A DNA stretch of 9,042 bases from Bacillota bacterium (GTDB lineage: Bacteria; Bacillota_A; Clostridia; Lachnospirales; WQUN01). The position numbers and the translations under genes are program-made. Location: positions 1 to 9,042 of the forward strand of contig WQTQ01000126.1 of the NCBI GenBank assembly GCA_009786175.1. The letters run 5' to 3'. Within the stretch, counting starts at the first letter, position 1. Every line of letters begins with the position of its first letter. The notes under the pieces are model-generated. The model had not been told where the DNA came from. It worked only from the letters and a program-made list of their open reading frames with translations, and ran no database searches. This document shows, one piece after another, positions 1-6,094 of this stretch.

Positions 1-130
1 GTTTGTCACCAATATATTGCATAGCTGTTTTGAACATAAAGCCACGATATTTTTCGTACAACACTGCAGCTTTATGCCTGTCTTTATCATTGGTTATTGT
101 TTTAATGATATTTTTTGCCACTTGAACCAT
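1..130 (-). CDS. Sigma-70 family (ECF-like) RNA polymerase sigma factor, N-terminal fragment
   Basis: Partial gene: the ATG lies at 130-128 and the frame stays open to the window edge, giving 43 residues. After a short basic leader, residues 24-36 read LYEKYRGFMFKTA, followed by MQYIGDK. This is how region 2.1 of small sigma-70 family factors begins (LYE.YRG.M...A...L.D). Such proteins bind core RNA polymerase and direct it to specific promoters. Only the beginning of region 2 is visible, so the subfamily, any anti-sigma partner and the regulon cannot be judged. The Shine-Dalgarno is weak (a CGGA about 6 bases before the ATG). The gene lies downstream of a strong terminator and is probably its own transcription unit. 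The identification rests on a short match. Confidence 0.62.
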   Translation of the reverse strand, partial: MVQVAKNIIKTITNDKDRHKAAVLYEKYRGFMFKTAMQYIGDK

Positions 131-179
131 TACATTCCGTTTTTTGCAAGTATACACTAATATTTAATGCAATACTGGG

Positions 180-191
180 GACATATATGTC
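180..191. promoter_or_regulatory. 12-bp perfect palindrome upstream of the sigma factor gene
   Basis: GACATATATGTC is a perfect 12-bp palindrome located about 50 bases upstream of the sigma factor start codon, between that gene and the terminator at 206-248. Its position and dyad symmetry would suit an operator or a site autoregulated by the sigma factor's circuit. AT-rich palindromes of this length also arise by chance. No well-spaced -35/-10 pair was found here, so the role is speculative. Confidence 0.25.
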
Positions 192-205
192 ATATTTTTG
201 CACAT

Positions 206-248
206 AAAAACCCCCACAGGCCCGGCAGAATGCCGGTTTTATGGGGGT
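206..248 (-). terminator. Intrinsic terminator (minus strand)
   Basis: Read on the minus strand, an outer stem of ACCCCCA (248-242) pairs with TGGGGGT (216-210). It encloses a second stem, CCGGCA with TGCCGG (236-231 and 227-222), and is followed directly by TTTTT (210-206). The GC-rich stem and U tract make a convincing Rho-independent terminator for transcription coming from the B12 operon side. The plus strand has no T tract after the hairpin, so it acts in one direction. It lies about 200 bases past the last operon gene and is probably the final stop for readthrough. Confidence 0.82.
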
Positions 249-407
249 CTTAACATTTTCGACGGTAAATATTACAAATTGCTGCATGTTTATTAAGTGC
301 CTATTGCAGCGGTAAGTTCATTCAATTCCACGTTCGGTAAAGCGTACAACTTTCAATTCGGCAAGGGCTTTGCTTCCTTAAACCGCCATTTCGTAAAATA
401 AATTCTA
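249..407. other. Intergenic stretch, no gene recognised
   Basis: This lies between the two hairpins downstream of the B12 operon. No reading frame of convincing length, RNA gene or promoter was recognised. On the minus strand, from about 400 to the TAA at 295-293, two interleaved frames each give protein-like peptides broken by stops (for example KALAELKVVRFTERG in one frame and VELNELTAAIGT in another). That would fit the frame-shifted tail of a lost gene, but it is equally compatible with chance. A plus-strand frame opening at GTG 298 encodes only 34 residues and lacks a ribosome site. Confidence 0.4.
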
Positions 408-445
408 CCCCCTGATATCACACCCGCGAACATGATATCAGGGGG
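408..445. terminator. Perfect 13-bp inverted repeat after the B12 operon (probable terminator or 3' stabiliser)
   Basis: CCCCCTGATATCA (408-420) and its exact reverse complement (433-445) flank a 12-base loop, beginning 6 bases after the stop codon of the DUF71 gene. The stem is strong, but the minus-strand sequence that follows (TAGAATTTATTTT) is only a loose U tract. The plus strand offers only TTTT, some bases after the stem. It may be a weak terminator or an mRNA 3'-end protecting hairpin, with the stronger terminator at 206-248 acting as backup. Confidence 0.6.
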
Positions 446-450
446 TGGTT

Positions 451-1092
451 TTATGACAAAGGCAAAATTGCATAATCGCCTTGCGTAATTTTATCCCCAA
501 ACGTAAATGGTACCGGGTGCCTAAATATTGGCCCATCAGAGACGAACGTATGATATTCGCCATTTTCTCCGCATATGTCCGCACCTTGGGCAGCTATTTG
601 GGCCGCGGTTTCTTTTGTCAGCTGCTTACCAAGGAAGATAGCCGTAAAAAAAGTAGTATTTACAGTTGTGATATTTGCGGTAAACCCCAAATCTATAAAG
701 TCATATACTACGTTTATGCGTTCTCTTCCCAGCAAGGGGAACATGGGTATTAGTCCCACATTTTCGCAGCGTTCACTGCACCACTGTATGTGCCCTTCAA
801 TGTCAATATCCCCAAAAACACAGGCCTCTATTCCTATATTTTTAGCGTGTGCCAGGGCCTTTTCAAAATTTGAAGTGTATTCTTCTCCGCTTGTTTTTAC
901 CAGCATTAGCGGTATGCCCAAAGATTCGGATACTCTTTCAAGCAAAGGCTGTGGTATGCCGTGAAAGTGGGAACGATTTTTGTCCCTGTTATAAGTTGTA
1001 ATCAACAATTCCGGTTTGTGTCCTTGTTTTATTGCTTCATAGATGGCAAACACGCTTTCTTTTCCGCCGCTGTATGATGCCGCAAATTTCAT
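451..1092 (-). CDS. DUF71/COG2102 PP-loop ATPase (Dph6-like family), B12-operon member
   Basis: 213 residues, soluble, no signal peptide. The N-terminus carries the PP-loop SGGKES (residues 8-13), which binds ATP and releases pyrophosphate in N-type ATP-pyrophosphatases. FGDI is at about 93-96, followed by an EGHIQW segment, and the family's C-terminal signature GENGEYHT is at 175-182. Eukaryotic and archaeal relatives are diphthine-ammonia ligases, but bacteria do not make diphthamide. A published comparative-genomic study of DUF71/COG2102 predicted that a bacterial subgroup acts in B12 salvage; the position here, last in a B12 salvage operon, agrees. An ATP-dependent amidation or adenylation of a corrinoid or nucleotide-loop intermediate is the natural inference, but the substrate is not shown by the sequence. 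The start is ATG 1092-1090, because AGGAGA sits at 1104-1099 with 6-base spacing. The longer frame from 1125 would place that site inside the coding region. The ATG overlaps the upstream stop codon by one base (TAATG), suggesting translational coupling. Confidence 0.85.
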   Translation of the reverse strand: MKFAASYSGGKESVFAIYEAIKQGHKPELLITTYNRDKNRSHFHGIPQPLLERVSESLGIPLMLVKTSGEEYTSNFEKALAHAKNIGIEACVFGDIDIEGHIQWCSERCENVGLIPMFPLLGRERINVVYDFIDLGFTANITTVNTTFFTAIFLGKQLTKETAAQIAAQGADICGENGEYHTFVSDGPIFRHPVPFTFGDKITQGDYAILPLS

Positions 1093-1814
1093 TAAATTTC
1101 TCCTATACATATTGCCCCGGGGCAAAAATTTAGTATTTGTTTAACTGTGGGTTTGCTGCATAAAACAATCAGGCATGTAGCCGGGCCGGCAGATTTATTA
1201 TAGTCAATCCCGGTTTCATACAGCTTGTATGTTACTTTACTTAATGCTGCCAAAGTGCTAACTTCAGAAGCTATACCTTTGGAACCTGCGGGGACAATTT
1301 CTTTTACACCGGGCAGTTTTTGCAGCATTTTAATCTCCGGATAAAATCCCTTCTCATCTAAATCTACTTCCGTGCCTACCTTTGGGCTTCCGAACAAAAC
1401 AAGCCGGTCACCCGTAGCTGCATTATCAAATTTCAACCCCTGTACAGGTGCGGTTCCGATAACTGTTATTGCCATCGCAGTCATACAGGTGGGGAAATTT
1501 TCTTCCGTAGACCCTGTCAGAATAATGTCCGAAAGGCCTGTGTTTTCAATTTCGTCATTTATTCCCTTTATGGTTTCCATCCCGGTTGGGCTCATTTCGC
1601 ATGATACGCCATTTATTACAACTGTTGGCGTTGCCCCGGCGCACATTACTTCCGTTAGGGCAACCCGCGCCGTAAATTTTGCGGCATACCGGGGTGAAAT
1701 TTTTAGAATATCGCCGCTTTTAATTCCTACGGCACCGCAAGTGTCACAGGCAATTACCAAGCAATTGTTCCCCATTGGAAGGATGGTCAAATCCCGTCTT
1801 GTATGCGCGCTCAT
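1092..1814 (-). CDS. cblS: Alpha-ribazole kinase, CblS-like (AIR synthase-related, PurM-like fold)
   Basis: 240 residues, cytoplasmic. It belongs to the AIR-synthase-related/PurM-like ATP-binding superfamily. ACDTCGAVG at about residues 22-30 is the conserved acidic, Gly-rich nucleotide/metal segment. FTARVALTEVMCAGA (about 47-61) is the helix typical of the N-terminal PurM half. LTGSTEENF (99-107) is the next conserved block. CblS of Listeria and Geobacillus phosphorylates alpha-ribazole to alpha-ribazole-5'-phosphate, which CobS uses, so a cell can bypass CobT when it imports alpha-ribazole. The assignment rests on family resemblance plus direct adjacency to a CblT-like transporter inside a cobalamin salvage operon. 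The chosen start is ATG 1814-1812, which overlaps the cblT stop as ATGA; a GTG four codons upstream (1826) is possible. Other PurM-like proteins (HypE, SelD, ThiL) are less likely given the context. Confidence 0.83.
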   Translation of the reverse strand: MSAHTRRDLTILPMGNNCLVIACDTCGAVGIKSGDILKISPRYAAKFTARVALTEVMCAGATPTVVINGVSCEMSPTGMETIKGINDEIENTGLSDIILTGSTEENFPTCMTAMAITVIGTAPVQGLKFDNAATGDRLVLFGSPKVGTEVDLDEKGFYPEIKMLQKLPGVKEIVPAGSKGIASEVSTLAALSKVTYKLYETGIDYNKSAGPATCLIVLCSKPTVKQILNFCPGAICIGEI

Positions 1815-2320
1815 ACTTTCCACCAAACCTTTCGCAACACTAAAAATAACGCGATTGCCACAGCTACATTAACAGCCGATGTAACGGTAAGAAACGGAAG
1901 CAGTATAATAAGCCCCAAGGCGGCCTCTCTACCGGCCATTGCCGCCAAAGCGAACACAGATAATGCCAATGTTACGGGCGAGTTTAGTATTATGCCAATT
2001 ACGCCTGTCACGGTCAAGTTATACTTTTCCGGGATTTTGCCGGTAAGTGCGCGATAAGAAAAGCCAAACCCCAGCATAGTACCGGCCATACCGGCAGCAA
2101 TAACCATATGCAGCGGAATACTAAGGGGAAACCCGGAAGTCAGTGCGGTAAATATGTGCCCTAAAAAGCCTATTGCCGCACCGTACCAAGGGCCAAGCAA
2201 TAACGCGGCCAAAAAAGCCGGTAATGAATCAAACGCAATTGTACCAAACACGGTTATGTTAGAGCCGATGAAAGAAATTGCGATAAATAAGGCCATAATT
2301 GTAAGTTTTTTTGCAGGCAA
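1811..2320 (-). CDS. cblT: ECF transporter S component, CblT-like (probable alpha-ribazole uptake)
   Basis: 169 residues, almost entirely hydrophobic, with about five or six membrane segments: the size and character of an energy-coupling-factor substrate-binding S component. GPWYGAAIGFLGH followed by TALTSGFPLSIPLH (residues about 43-73) gives a polar, Gly/His-containing loop of the kind that forms the ligand site. The pairing with cblS, in a transcript carrying a cobalamin riboswitch, points to alpha-ribazole as the ligand, as proposed for CblT. A corrinoid-binding S component of the CbrT type is the main alternative. No EcfA, EcfA' or EcfT gene is present, so it would rely on a shared ECF module encoded elsewhere (group II arrangement). 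The start is TTG (2320-2318) behind GGGGTG, two bases after the btuF stop. The next internal ATG (2296) would remove the basic N-terminus and has no good ribosome site. Confidence 0.8.
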   Translation of the reverse strand: MPAKKLTIMALFIAISFIGSNITVFGTIAFDSLPAFLAALLLGPWYGAAIGFLGHIFTALTSGFPLSIPLHMVIAAGMAGTMLGFGFSYRALTGKIPEKYNLTVTGVIGIILNSPVTLALSVFALAAMAGREAALGLIILLPFLTVTSAVNVAVAIALFLVLRKVWWKV

Positions 2321-2322
2321 TT

Positions 2323-3267
2323 TTACACCCCGTTCCGTAAAAATTTACCCGGATACACAGCTTCGGCAATTTCCATTAAAGCTCGAATTATATTGTGGCT
2401 TGGGCGGTTGCTGGAGTCTGTACAAATTATAAATACATCATTGTTTTGCACCGCTGTAACAACGTCCCAGCCGGGCCTGTCTACAATGTCTCCAATCGGG
2501 TTGTCTATGAAATTTACGGAAGTCAAAATTACGTCCGGGTTTGCTTCCAAAATAAATTCATCAGAGACGGCAATCCAGCCGGATTGTTCCCCTAAAATGT
2601 TTATTGCGCCTACAAGTTCAATCATTTCGTGTAAGAATGTGCCTGCTCCAAAGCTTACCAGGTGCGGAGCAGGAGATATTTCAAAGTACACGGTTCTTTT
2701 GTCGGTAATTGTTTTGCCAATTGTGCGGATGCGGTCAAGCTGGCTGCTCATATTTGCAACAAGCGCGTTGCCTTTGTCCAACTCGTCTACCACAGTTGCC
2801 ATAAACATAATGTCTTTTTTTATGTCAGCAATGCTGGCACTGGATGGCATGTAAATTACGGTAATGCCCATGTCGGAAACTACGCTTAACGGGTCATTGT
2901 CGCCGGCAACCCTTGTCATGCCTGTTACAAAAACGATGTCCGGGTTTAGGTAAATGATATGTTCCAAGTCCAGGGCCATCATATTGAAAATTGAAATACC
3001 AGGCTGTATGCCCGGTACATTTCCGGAAAATGTATCCGTGGCAATAACTTGGCCGCCAAAGCCCAGTTCCACAAGAACTTCCGTGTTAGAAGGGCCGATA
3101 GAAATGATTCTGTCTAACTGTGACGGTAGTGTTACGGGGAAGCCTTCACGGTCGTAGATAATAACCGGTAAGGGCTCTGCCGCAGGTTCTTGGCCGGTTT
3201 GTATGCAAGCAGTAAACACAATTGCCAAAACGGCAATCATTATAAAAATGCCGAAAGTTTTTTTCAT
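2323..3267 (-). CDS. btuF: BtuF-like corrinoid-binding lipoprotein (ABC transporter solute-binding protein)
   Basis: 314 residues. An N-terminal signal of basic residues and a hydrophobic core ends in a lipobox, FTAC, with the lipidated cysteine at residue 21, so the protein is exported and membrane-anchored. After an acidic/proline linker, the mature part begins VIIYDREGFPVTLP, then RIISIGPSNTEVLVELGFGGQVIATD. This is the opening lobe of helical-backbone (class III) binding proteins of the BtuF/FhuD/FepB group. A long central helix (about 142-185) leads into a second lobe (FGAGTFLHEMIELVGAINI.., then NPDVILTS). Such proteins deliver cobalamin, siderophore or heme ligands to a BtuCD-type permease. 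The B12 riboswitch operon argues for a corrinoid. No permease or ATPase gene for it lies nearby. Its Shine-Dalgarno AGGAGA overlaps the stop codon of the preceding phosphatase gene. Confidence 0.82.
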   Translation of the reverse strand: MKKTFGIFIMIAVLAIVFTACIQTGQEPAAEPLPVIIYDREGFPVTLPSQLDRIISIGPSNTEVLVELGFGGQVIATDTFSGNVPGIQPGISIFNMMALDLEHIIYLNPDIVFVTGMTRVAGDNDPLSVVSDMGITVIYMPSSASIADIKKDIMFMATVVDELDKGNALVANMSSQLDRIRTIGKTITDKRTVYFEISPAPHLVSFGAGTFLHEMIELVGAINILGEQSGWIAVSDEFILEANPDVILTSVNFIDNPIGDIVDRPGWDVVTAVQNNDVFIICTDSSNRPSHNIIRALMEIAEAVYPGKFLRNGV

Positions 3268-3278
3268 TTCTGTCTCTC

Positions 3279-3851
3279 CTATATTTTTTTATAAGTACAA
3301 TTATCTTTTGAAAAATACGAAATCGTATACCCGCGCCCGGGTTTGGGCTGCCATTCGTAAAAGTGATGTTTACTGGGGAATAAATGTTCCATTATTGTTG
3401 TTATTACCCCGCCGTGGCTAATCAGTACCACAGAATTTACATGTAGATACTCTTCAATTAACAAACCATAACATCTCAGTACACGGTGCGTAAATTCTTG
3501 CCTGCTTTCACCGCCGGGGCAAGGTATATGTCCGGTACCATCGGTTATCCATGCTTGATAACCGGCGTCATTTTTTAACTGCTCGTAGCTCTTCATTTCA
3601 AATTGGCCAAAGTGGTATTCTTCCATGCCGGACAAACTTACATTGTCTACGTTCCCATAAATATGTTCAAGTGTCTGTACTGCCCGCAAAAGAGGGCTTG
3701 TGAAAAATAAATCTACATATTGCGGGTATATTCCTTTTATGCTTAAAATTTCTTCAACCCCATTGTCAGACAGAGGTAAATCGGTTTTGCCGCAATACAG
3801 CTTTTGCTCGTTGGCAATTGTCTTACCATGCCGGATTAGGTGTATATTCAC
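3279..3851 (-). CDS. cobC: Histidine phosphatase family protein, probable alpha-ribazole phosphatase (CobC)
   Basis: 190 residues, cytoplasmic. LIRHGKT (5-11) is the RHG phosphohistidine motif, with His8 as nucleophile. SPLLRAVQT (52-60) supplies a second phosphate-binding arginine. MEEYHFGQFE (76-85) resembles the acid/FG segment, and ISHGGV (144-149) provides the second catalytic histidine. This is the complete catalytic set of the branch 1 phosphoglycerate-mutase-like phosphatases. In a cobalamin operon the expected reaction is removal of phosphate from adenosylcobalamin-5'-phosphate or alpha-ribazole-5'-phosphate, the last step of nucleotide-loop assembly. The family is broad, so the substrate is inferred from context. 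Translation starts at GTG 3851-3849 behind GAGGTGA. The gene follows the previous stop by 8 bases, and its own TAG lies within the ribosome site of btuF. Confidence 0.85.
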   Translation of the reverse strand: MNIHLIRHGKTIANEQKLYCGKTDLPLSDNGVEEILSIKGIYPQYVDLFFTSPLLRAVQTLEHIYGNVDNVSLSGMEEYHFGQFEMKSYEQLKNDAGYQAWITDGTGHIPCPGGESRQEFTHRVLRCYGLLIEEYLHVNSVVLISHGGVITTIMEHLFPSKHHFYEWQPKPGRGYTISYFSKDNCTYKKI

Positions 3852-3859
3852 GGCTCACC

Positions 3860-4240
3860 TCACTTTAGCTTTGTTGGAATGCCGCAAAACAAACGAATAA
3901 CCTCATCGGCATTTTGTGCCAATACACCCAGGGCGCGTCCTGTTTCTTCCCGCCATTTCCGCATAACAGGGTCAGTAGGGACAACACCGCAGGAAATATC
4001 GTTGCAAATAACAACGGCGTTTTTACTTTGCTCCATAAACAGCTTAACTTCTGCGGCTATGCTTATATTTTTGCGAATTAACGCCAAAATCCAACGGTCT
4101 AACCCGTATATGACAGTTTTACAATTGGGTATGGCAATGTCTTCTTCGCTGCAATAAAAAATTTGGCCGCTTGGCACATCAAAGCGTGTTTGCGCGTATG
4201 CCAGTTTCCCTTGATACGCACCGCCAATAATTAAAGTCAT
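3860..4240 (-). CDS. Short CobU-like protein (second copy, altered P-loop)
   Basis: 126 residues, compared with about 180 for classic CobU. The C-terminal part is clearly CobU-like: VVICNDISCGVVPTDPVMRKWREE (76-99; compare VSNEVG.GIVP....R.FRD), then GRALGVLAQNADEV and GIPTKLK at the end. The N-terminus MTLIIGGAYQGKLAYA has a P-loop-like GGAYQGK, but the residue after the lysine is Leu12 rather than Ser/Thr. The middle of the protein lacks the R-x-x-x-H-x-x-x-R segment that carries the guanylylated histidine of CobU. It may therefore be a partner subunit, a binding protein, or hold only part of the kinase/guanylyltransferase activity. It probably works with the full-length CobU-like protein encoded on the other side of cobS. 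The ribosome site GGGAGGTGA (4252-4244) overlaps the cobS stop codon, and the ATG follows 3 bases later. Confidence 0.75.
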   Translation of the reverse strand: MTLIIGGAYQGKLAYAQTRFDVPSGQIFYCSEEDIAIPNCKTVIYGLDRWILALIRKNISIAAEVKLFMEQSKNAVVICNDISCGVVPTDPVMRKWREETGRALGVLAQNADEVIRLFCGIPTKLK

Positions 4241-4243
4241 TCT

Positions 4244-4981
4244 TCACCTCCCGTTTATAATTGCCAGAGTAATAAGCCCGCATACTTCGCCTATTACTAA
4301 GGCGTACCCCAACAAATCCCCGGATACGCCGTTAAACCCTTTAAATGCTTTGCGCATAGCAAGCGAATACCCCAAGACCACTGCCGCAACAGTGATAATC
4401 CCACTAACACCCGCGTACAAAGCCGAAAAGATAATTGCCCCGCAAGCAACAAATACAATAAAAAGCTTGTGAGATGCACCAATGTTTTGGGCAAGCAACG
4501 GTGTGTAATTACTTTCACGGTGGTGCCGCAATGCGAAAATTGAAAAGGCAGAACAGCACCGCGAGACAACAGTTATTGCCGGAATAAGCCCAAGGTATCT
4601 GCTATATTCTGCTACTGAATGCATTGCTGTAAATTGCAATGTAAGCAAAATCACCGTCATTATTACCGCAAACGCGCCCACATTCGGGTCTTTTAGTATC
4701 CGCAGCCTGCCTTCTAAATCGCGGTAAGACAATAAGGCGTCGCTTGTGTCCATGTACCCGTCTAAGTGTATAAACCCCGCGATAATAAACGGTGCAAATG
4801 CGAGTATCGCGGCGGTTAACAAAAGCGGCAAGTTTAAGAAAATTACCGCCGCTGTAACAAGCCACCAAAGCAAACCAATAACCAACCCAACCAGCGGAAA
4901 GCTTGCAACCATTATGGCCGTCAGCTTTTCATCCCATATATGAAAGGGCAGTGGAATGGCGCAAAACATACCCAGTGACAT
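4244..4981 (-). CDS. cobS: Adenosylcobinamide-GDP ribazoletransferase (cobalamin synthase)
   Basis: 245 residues, an integral membrane protein with several hydrophobic segments. It begins MSLGMFCAIPLPFHIWDEK, then a membrane segment, then GFIHLDGYMDTSDALLS (about 88-104). The Asp-rich HLDGYMDTSDAL block is the CobS metal/substrate signature (H.DG..D..D). The enzyme joins adenosylcobinamide-GDP to alpha-ribazole-5'-phosphate (or alpha-ribazole) at the membrane, making the cobamide phosphate. The start was set at ATG 4981-4979. AAGGGG at 4993-4988 stands 6 bases ahead of it, and the resulting N-terminus and length match the family. The frame is open upstream to 5068, but that extension lies entirely over the end of the preceding cobU-like gene and looks non-native. 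The gap to that gene's stop codon is 10 bases. Confidence 0.93.
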   Translation of the reverse strand: MSLGMFCAIPLPFHIWDEKLTAIMVASFPLVGLVIGLLWWLVTAAVIFLNLPLLLTAAILAFAPFIIAGFIHLDGYMDTSDALLSYRDLEGRLRILKDPNVGAFAVIMTVILLTLQFTAMHSVAEYSRYLGLIPAITVVSRCCSAFSIFALRHHRESNYTPLLAQNIGASHKLFIVFVACGAIIFSALYAGVSGIITVAAVVLGYSLAMRKAFKGFNGVSGDLLGYALVIGEVCGLITLAIINGR

Positions 4982-4991
4982 GTAAAACCCC

Positions 4992-5546
4992 TTAGCATAT
5001 CGTATCAAACGTCCCACCCCCGCCTTTGTGAATGACAACCTGTGTGCTTGTAATTTCCAGCACAGCATCGCAACACTTAGCAGTTAATTGATCCAAAAAT
5101 GCAAGAGACTCTCTGTATTTTTCTGTTAGTGGCTCATAAATAAATGCGTCGCTGTAAATGTAATCCGACACAATTACGATATTTTCCACTTTGTTCAAAA
5201 TGCGCATCAGCCCGTCTGCAATTATTTTCGCAGCATCCTGATTAATGCTTCCATCCGGAAGAAACATTTCGTTTGCTAAAAGAGCAGTTAAACTATCCAG
5301 TAGAAAAGAACCACGATGGTCGCAAATTGTTAAAATATTTTCGATGTCATAGTACTGCTCGACAGTTTCAAACCCCCAGCCATCCCGGTCTGCTTGGTGT
5401 CTGGCAATACGCCGGTCATCTTCGCCGTCTGTAGATGCCATTGTGGCCACGTAGTACAAGCCGCCGCCGCTATGCTGCTTTTTTGCTAAATGCTGTGCAT
5501 AAAACGATTTACCGTTTTTACACCCTCCGGAAATAAAAATTTTCAT
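4992..5546 (-). CDS. cobU: CobU-like adenosylcobinamide kinase / guanylyltransferase
   Basis: 184 residues, normal CobU length. GGCKNGKS (7-14) is an intact Walker A, followed by YAQHLA. YYVATMAS (31-38) matches the CobU strand. RRIARHQADRDGW (45-57) contains the H-x-x-x-R motif, whose histidine (His50 here) accepts GMP in CobU. FLLDSLTALLANEMF (81-95) corresponds to the conserved LLDCLT...N segment. The enzyme phosphorylates adenosylcobinamide and then transfers GMP to give adenosylcobinamide-GDP. The C-terminal third has drifted: where CobU normally reads VSNEVG.GIVP..., this protein has VSDYIYSDAFIYEPLTEKYRESL, and it ends with a Gly-rich tail. That missing motif is present in the short CobU-like protein two genes downstream. 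The ATG overlaps the cobO stop as ATGA. Confidence 0.85.
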   Translation of the reverse strand: MKIFISGGCKNGKSFYAQHLAKKQHSGGGLYYVATMASTDGEDDRRIARHQADRDGWGFETVEQYYDIENILTICDHRGSFLLDSLTALLANEMFLPDGSINQDAAKIIADGLMRILNKVENIVIVSDYIYSDAFIYEPLTEKYRESLAFLDQLTAKCCDAVLEITSTQVVIHKGGGGTFDTIC

Positions 5547-6064
5547 CGTTCTATGCCGTCTCGCGCCATAACACCTGCAAAATAATAATGTTTGATGTCA
5601 ACAATTTCAGAAACTACATCTGCCAGGGCAACAATTTCCGGCGGTGCGTATCTGCCTGTCAATATTAATTCCACGCCATGCGGTTTTTTTGCAATTAACT
5701 CCAGCGCATCTTTCAGCTTTACAACTCCAAGATGTACAGCCACGTTAATTTCATCCAGTGCAATTACGTTATACTTGCCGGAAAGCATTGCCTGCATTGC
5801 TTTGTCTATTCCTGCTTCTGCGCACATGATGTCCTGGGGTGAAGGCCCGCGCGTAATCATACACCCATCGCCATACTGCTCAATTTCAATGTTTGGCAAG
5901 CCGGACTTAATTGCGTTAACTTCGCTGTACGCCATGCTTTTAATAAATTGCCCGATGTAGACGTTAAGCCCCGCCCCGGCAGCCCGCAGGGAAAGCCCAA
6001 GCATTGCCGTTGTCTTACCTTTTCCGTTACCTGTGTACACATGTACATAACCTTTTCCTAGCAT
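5543..6064 (-). CDS. cobO: Cob(I)yrinic acid a,c-diamide / corrinoid adenosyltransferase (CobA/CobO type)
   Basis: 173 residues, cytoplasmic. From the chosen start it reads MLGKGYVHVYTGNGKGKTTAMLG, with P-loop GNGKGKTT at 12-19. YIGQFIKSMAYSE follows, then VIALDEINVAV (Walker B region, about 99-109) and LTGRYAP near the C-terminus. All are hallmarks of the CobA/CobO/BtuR adenosyltransferases, which attach the 5'-deoxyadenosyl group to reduced corrinoids. In this salvage operon the likely substrate is imported cobinamide or cobalamin. It is the first gene after the cobalamin riboswitch and terminator. The start is ATG 6064-6062, because GGGAGGA (6077-6071) lies 6 bases upstream. A TTG-initiated extension to 6079 would swallow that ribosome site. 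Confidence 0.93.
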   Translation of the reverse strand: MLGKGYVHVYTGNGKGKTTAMLGLSLRAAGAGLNVYIGQFIKSMAYSEVNAIKSGLPNIEIEQYGDGCMITRGPSPQDIMCAEAGIDKAMQAMLSGKYNVIALDEINVAVHLGVVKLKDALELIAKKPHGVELILTGRYAPPEIVALADVVSEIVDIKHYYFAGVMARDGIER

Positions 6065-6070
6065 TTGTCT

Positions 6071-6077
6071 TCCTCCC
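6071..6077 (-). promoter_or_regulatory. Ribosome binding site that fixes the cobO start
   Basis: GGGAGGA on the minus strand, 6 bases before ATG 6064-6062. It decides against the longer TTG start at 6079. It also lies about 18 bases past the terminator U tract, so termination at the riboswitch removes both the ribosome site and the operon. Confidence 0.85.
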
Positions 6078-6094
6078 AAAGTTGTTTGTTAACT

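Noticed and set aside
102..287. 61-codon minus-strand open frame
   Set aside because: It runs through the strong terminator hairpin at 206-248, overlaps the sigma factor start in another frame, and has no protein-like pattern or good ribosome site.
1093..1125. 11-codon N-terminal extension of the DUF71 protein
   Set aside because: AGGAGA at 1104-1099 is correctly spaced for ATG 1092, and the family begins directly before the SGGKES loop.
1372..1872. 166-codon plus-strand open frame
   Set aside because: It is antisense to the CblS-like gene, whose conserved motifs are clear. No ribosome site or family resemblance.
4297..4868. Two alternative-frame minus-strand open frames inside cobS
   Set aside because: They are frame shadows of a gene with a clear CobS signature. 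They are Cys- and Arg-rich with no start signals.
4982..5068. 29-codon N-terminal extension of CobS
   Set aside because: It overlaps the end of the CobU-like gene. The AAGGGG site at 4993-4988 fits the ATG at 4981, which also gives the usual CobS N-terminus.
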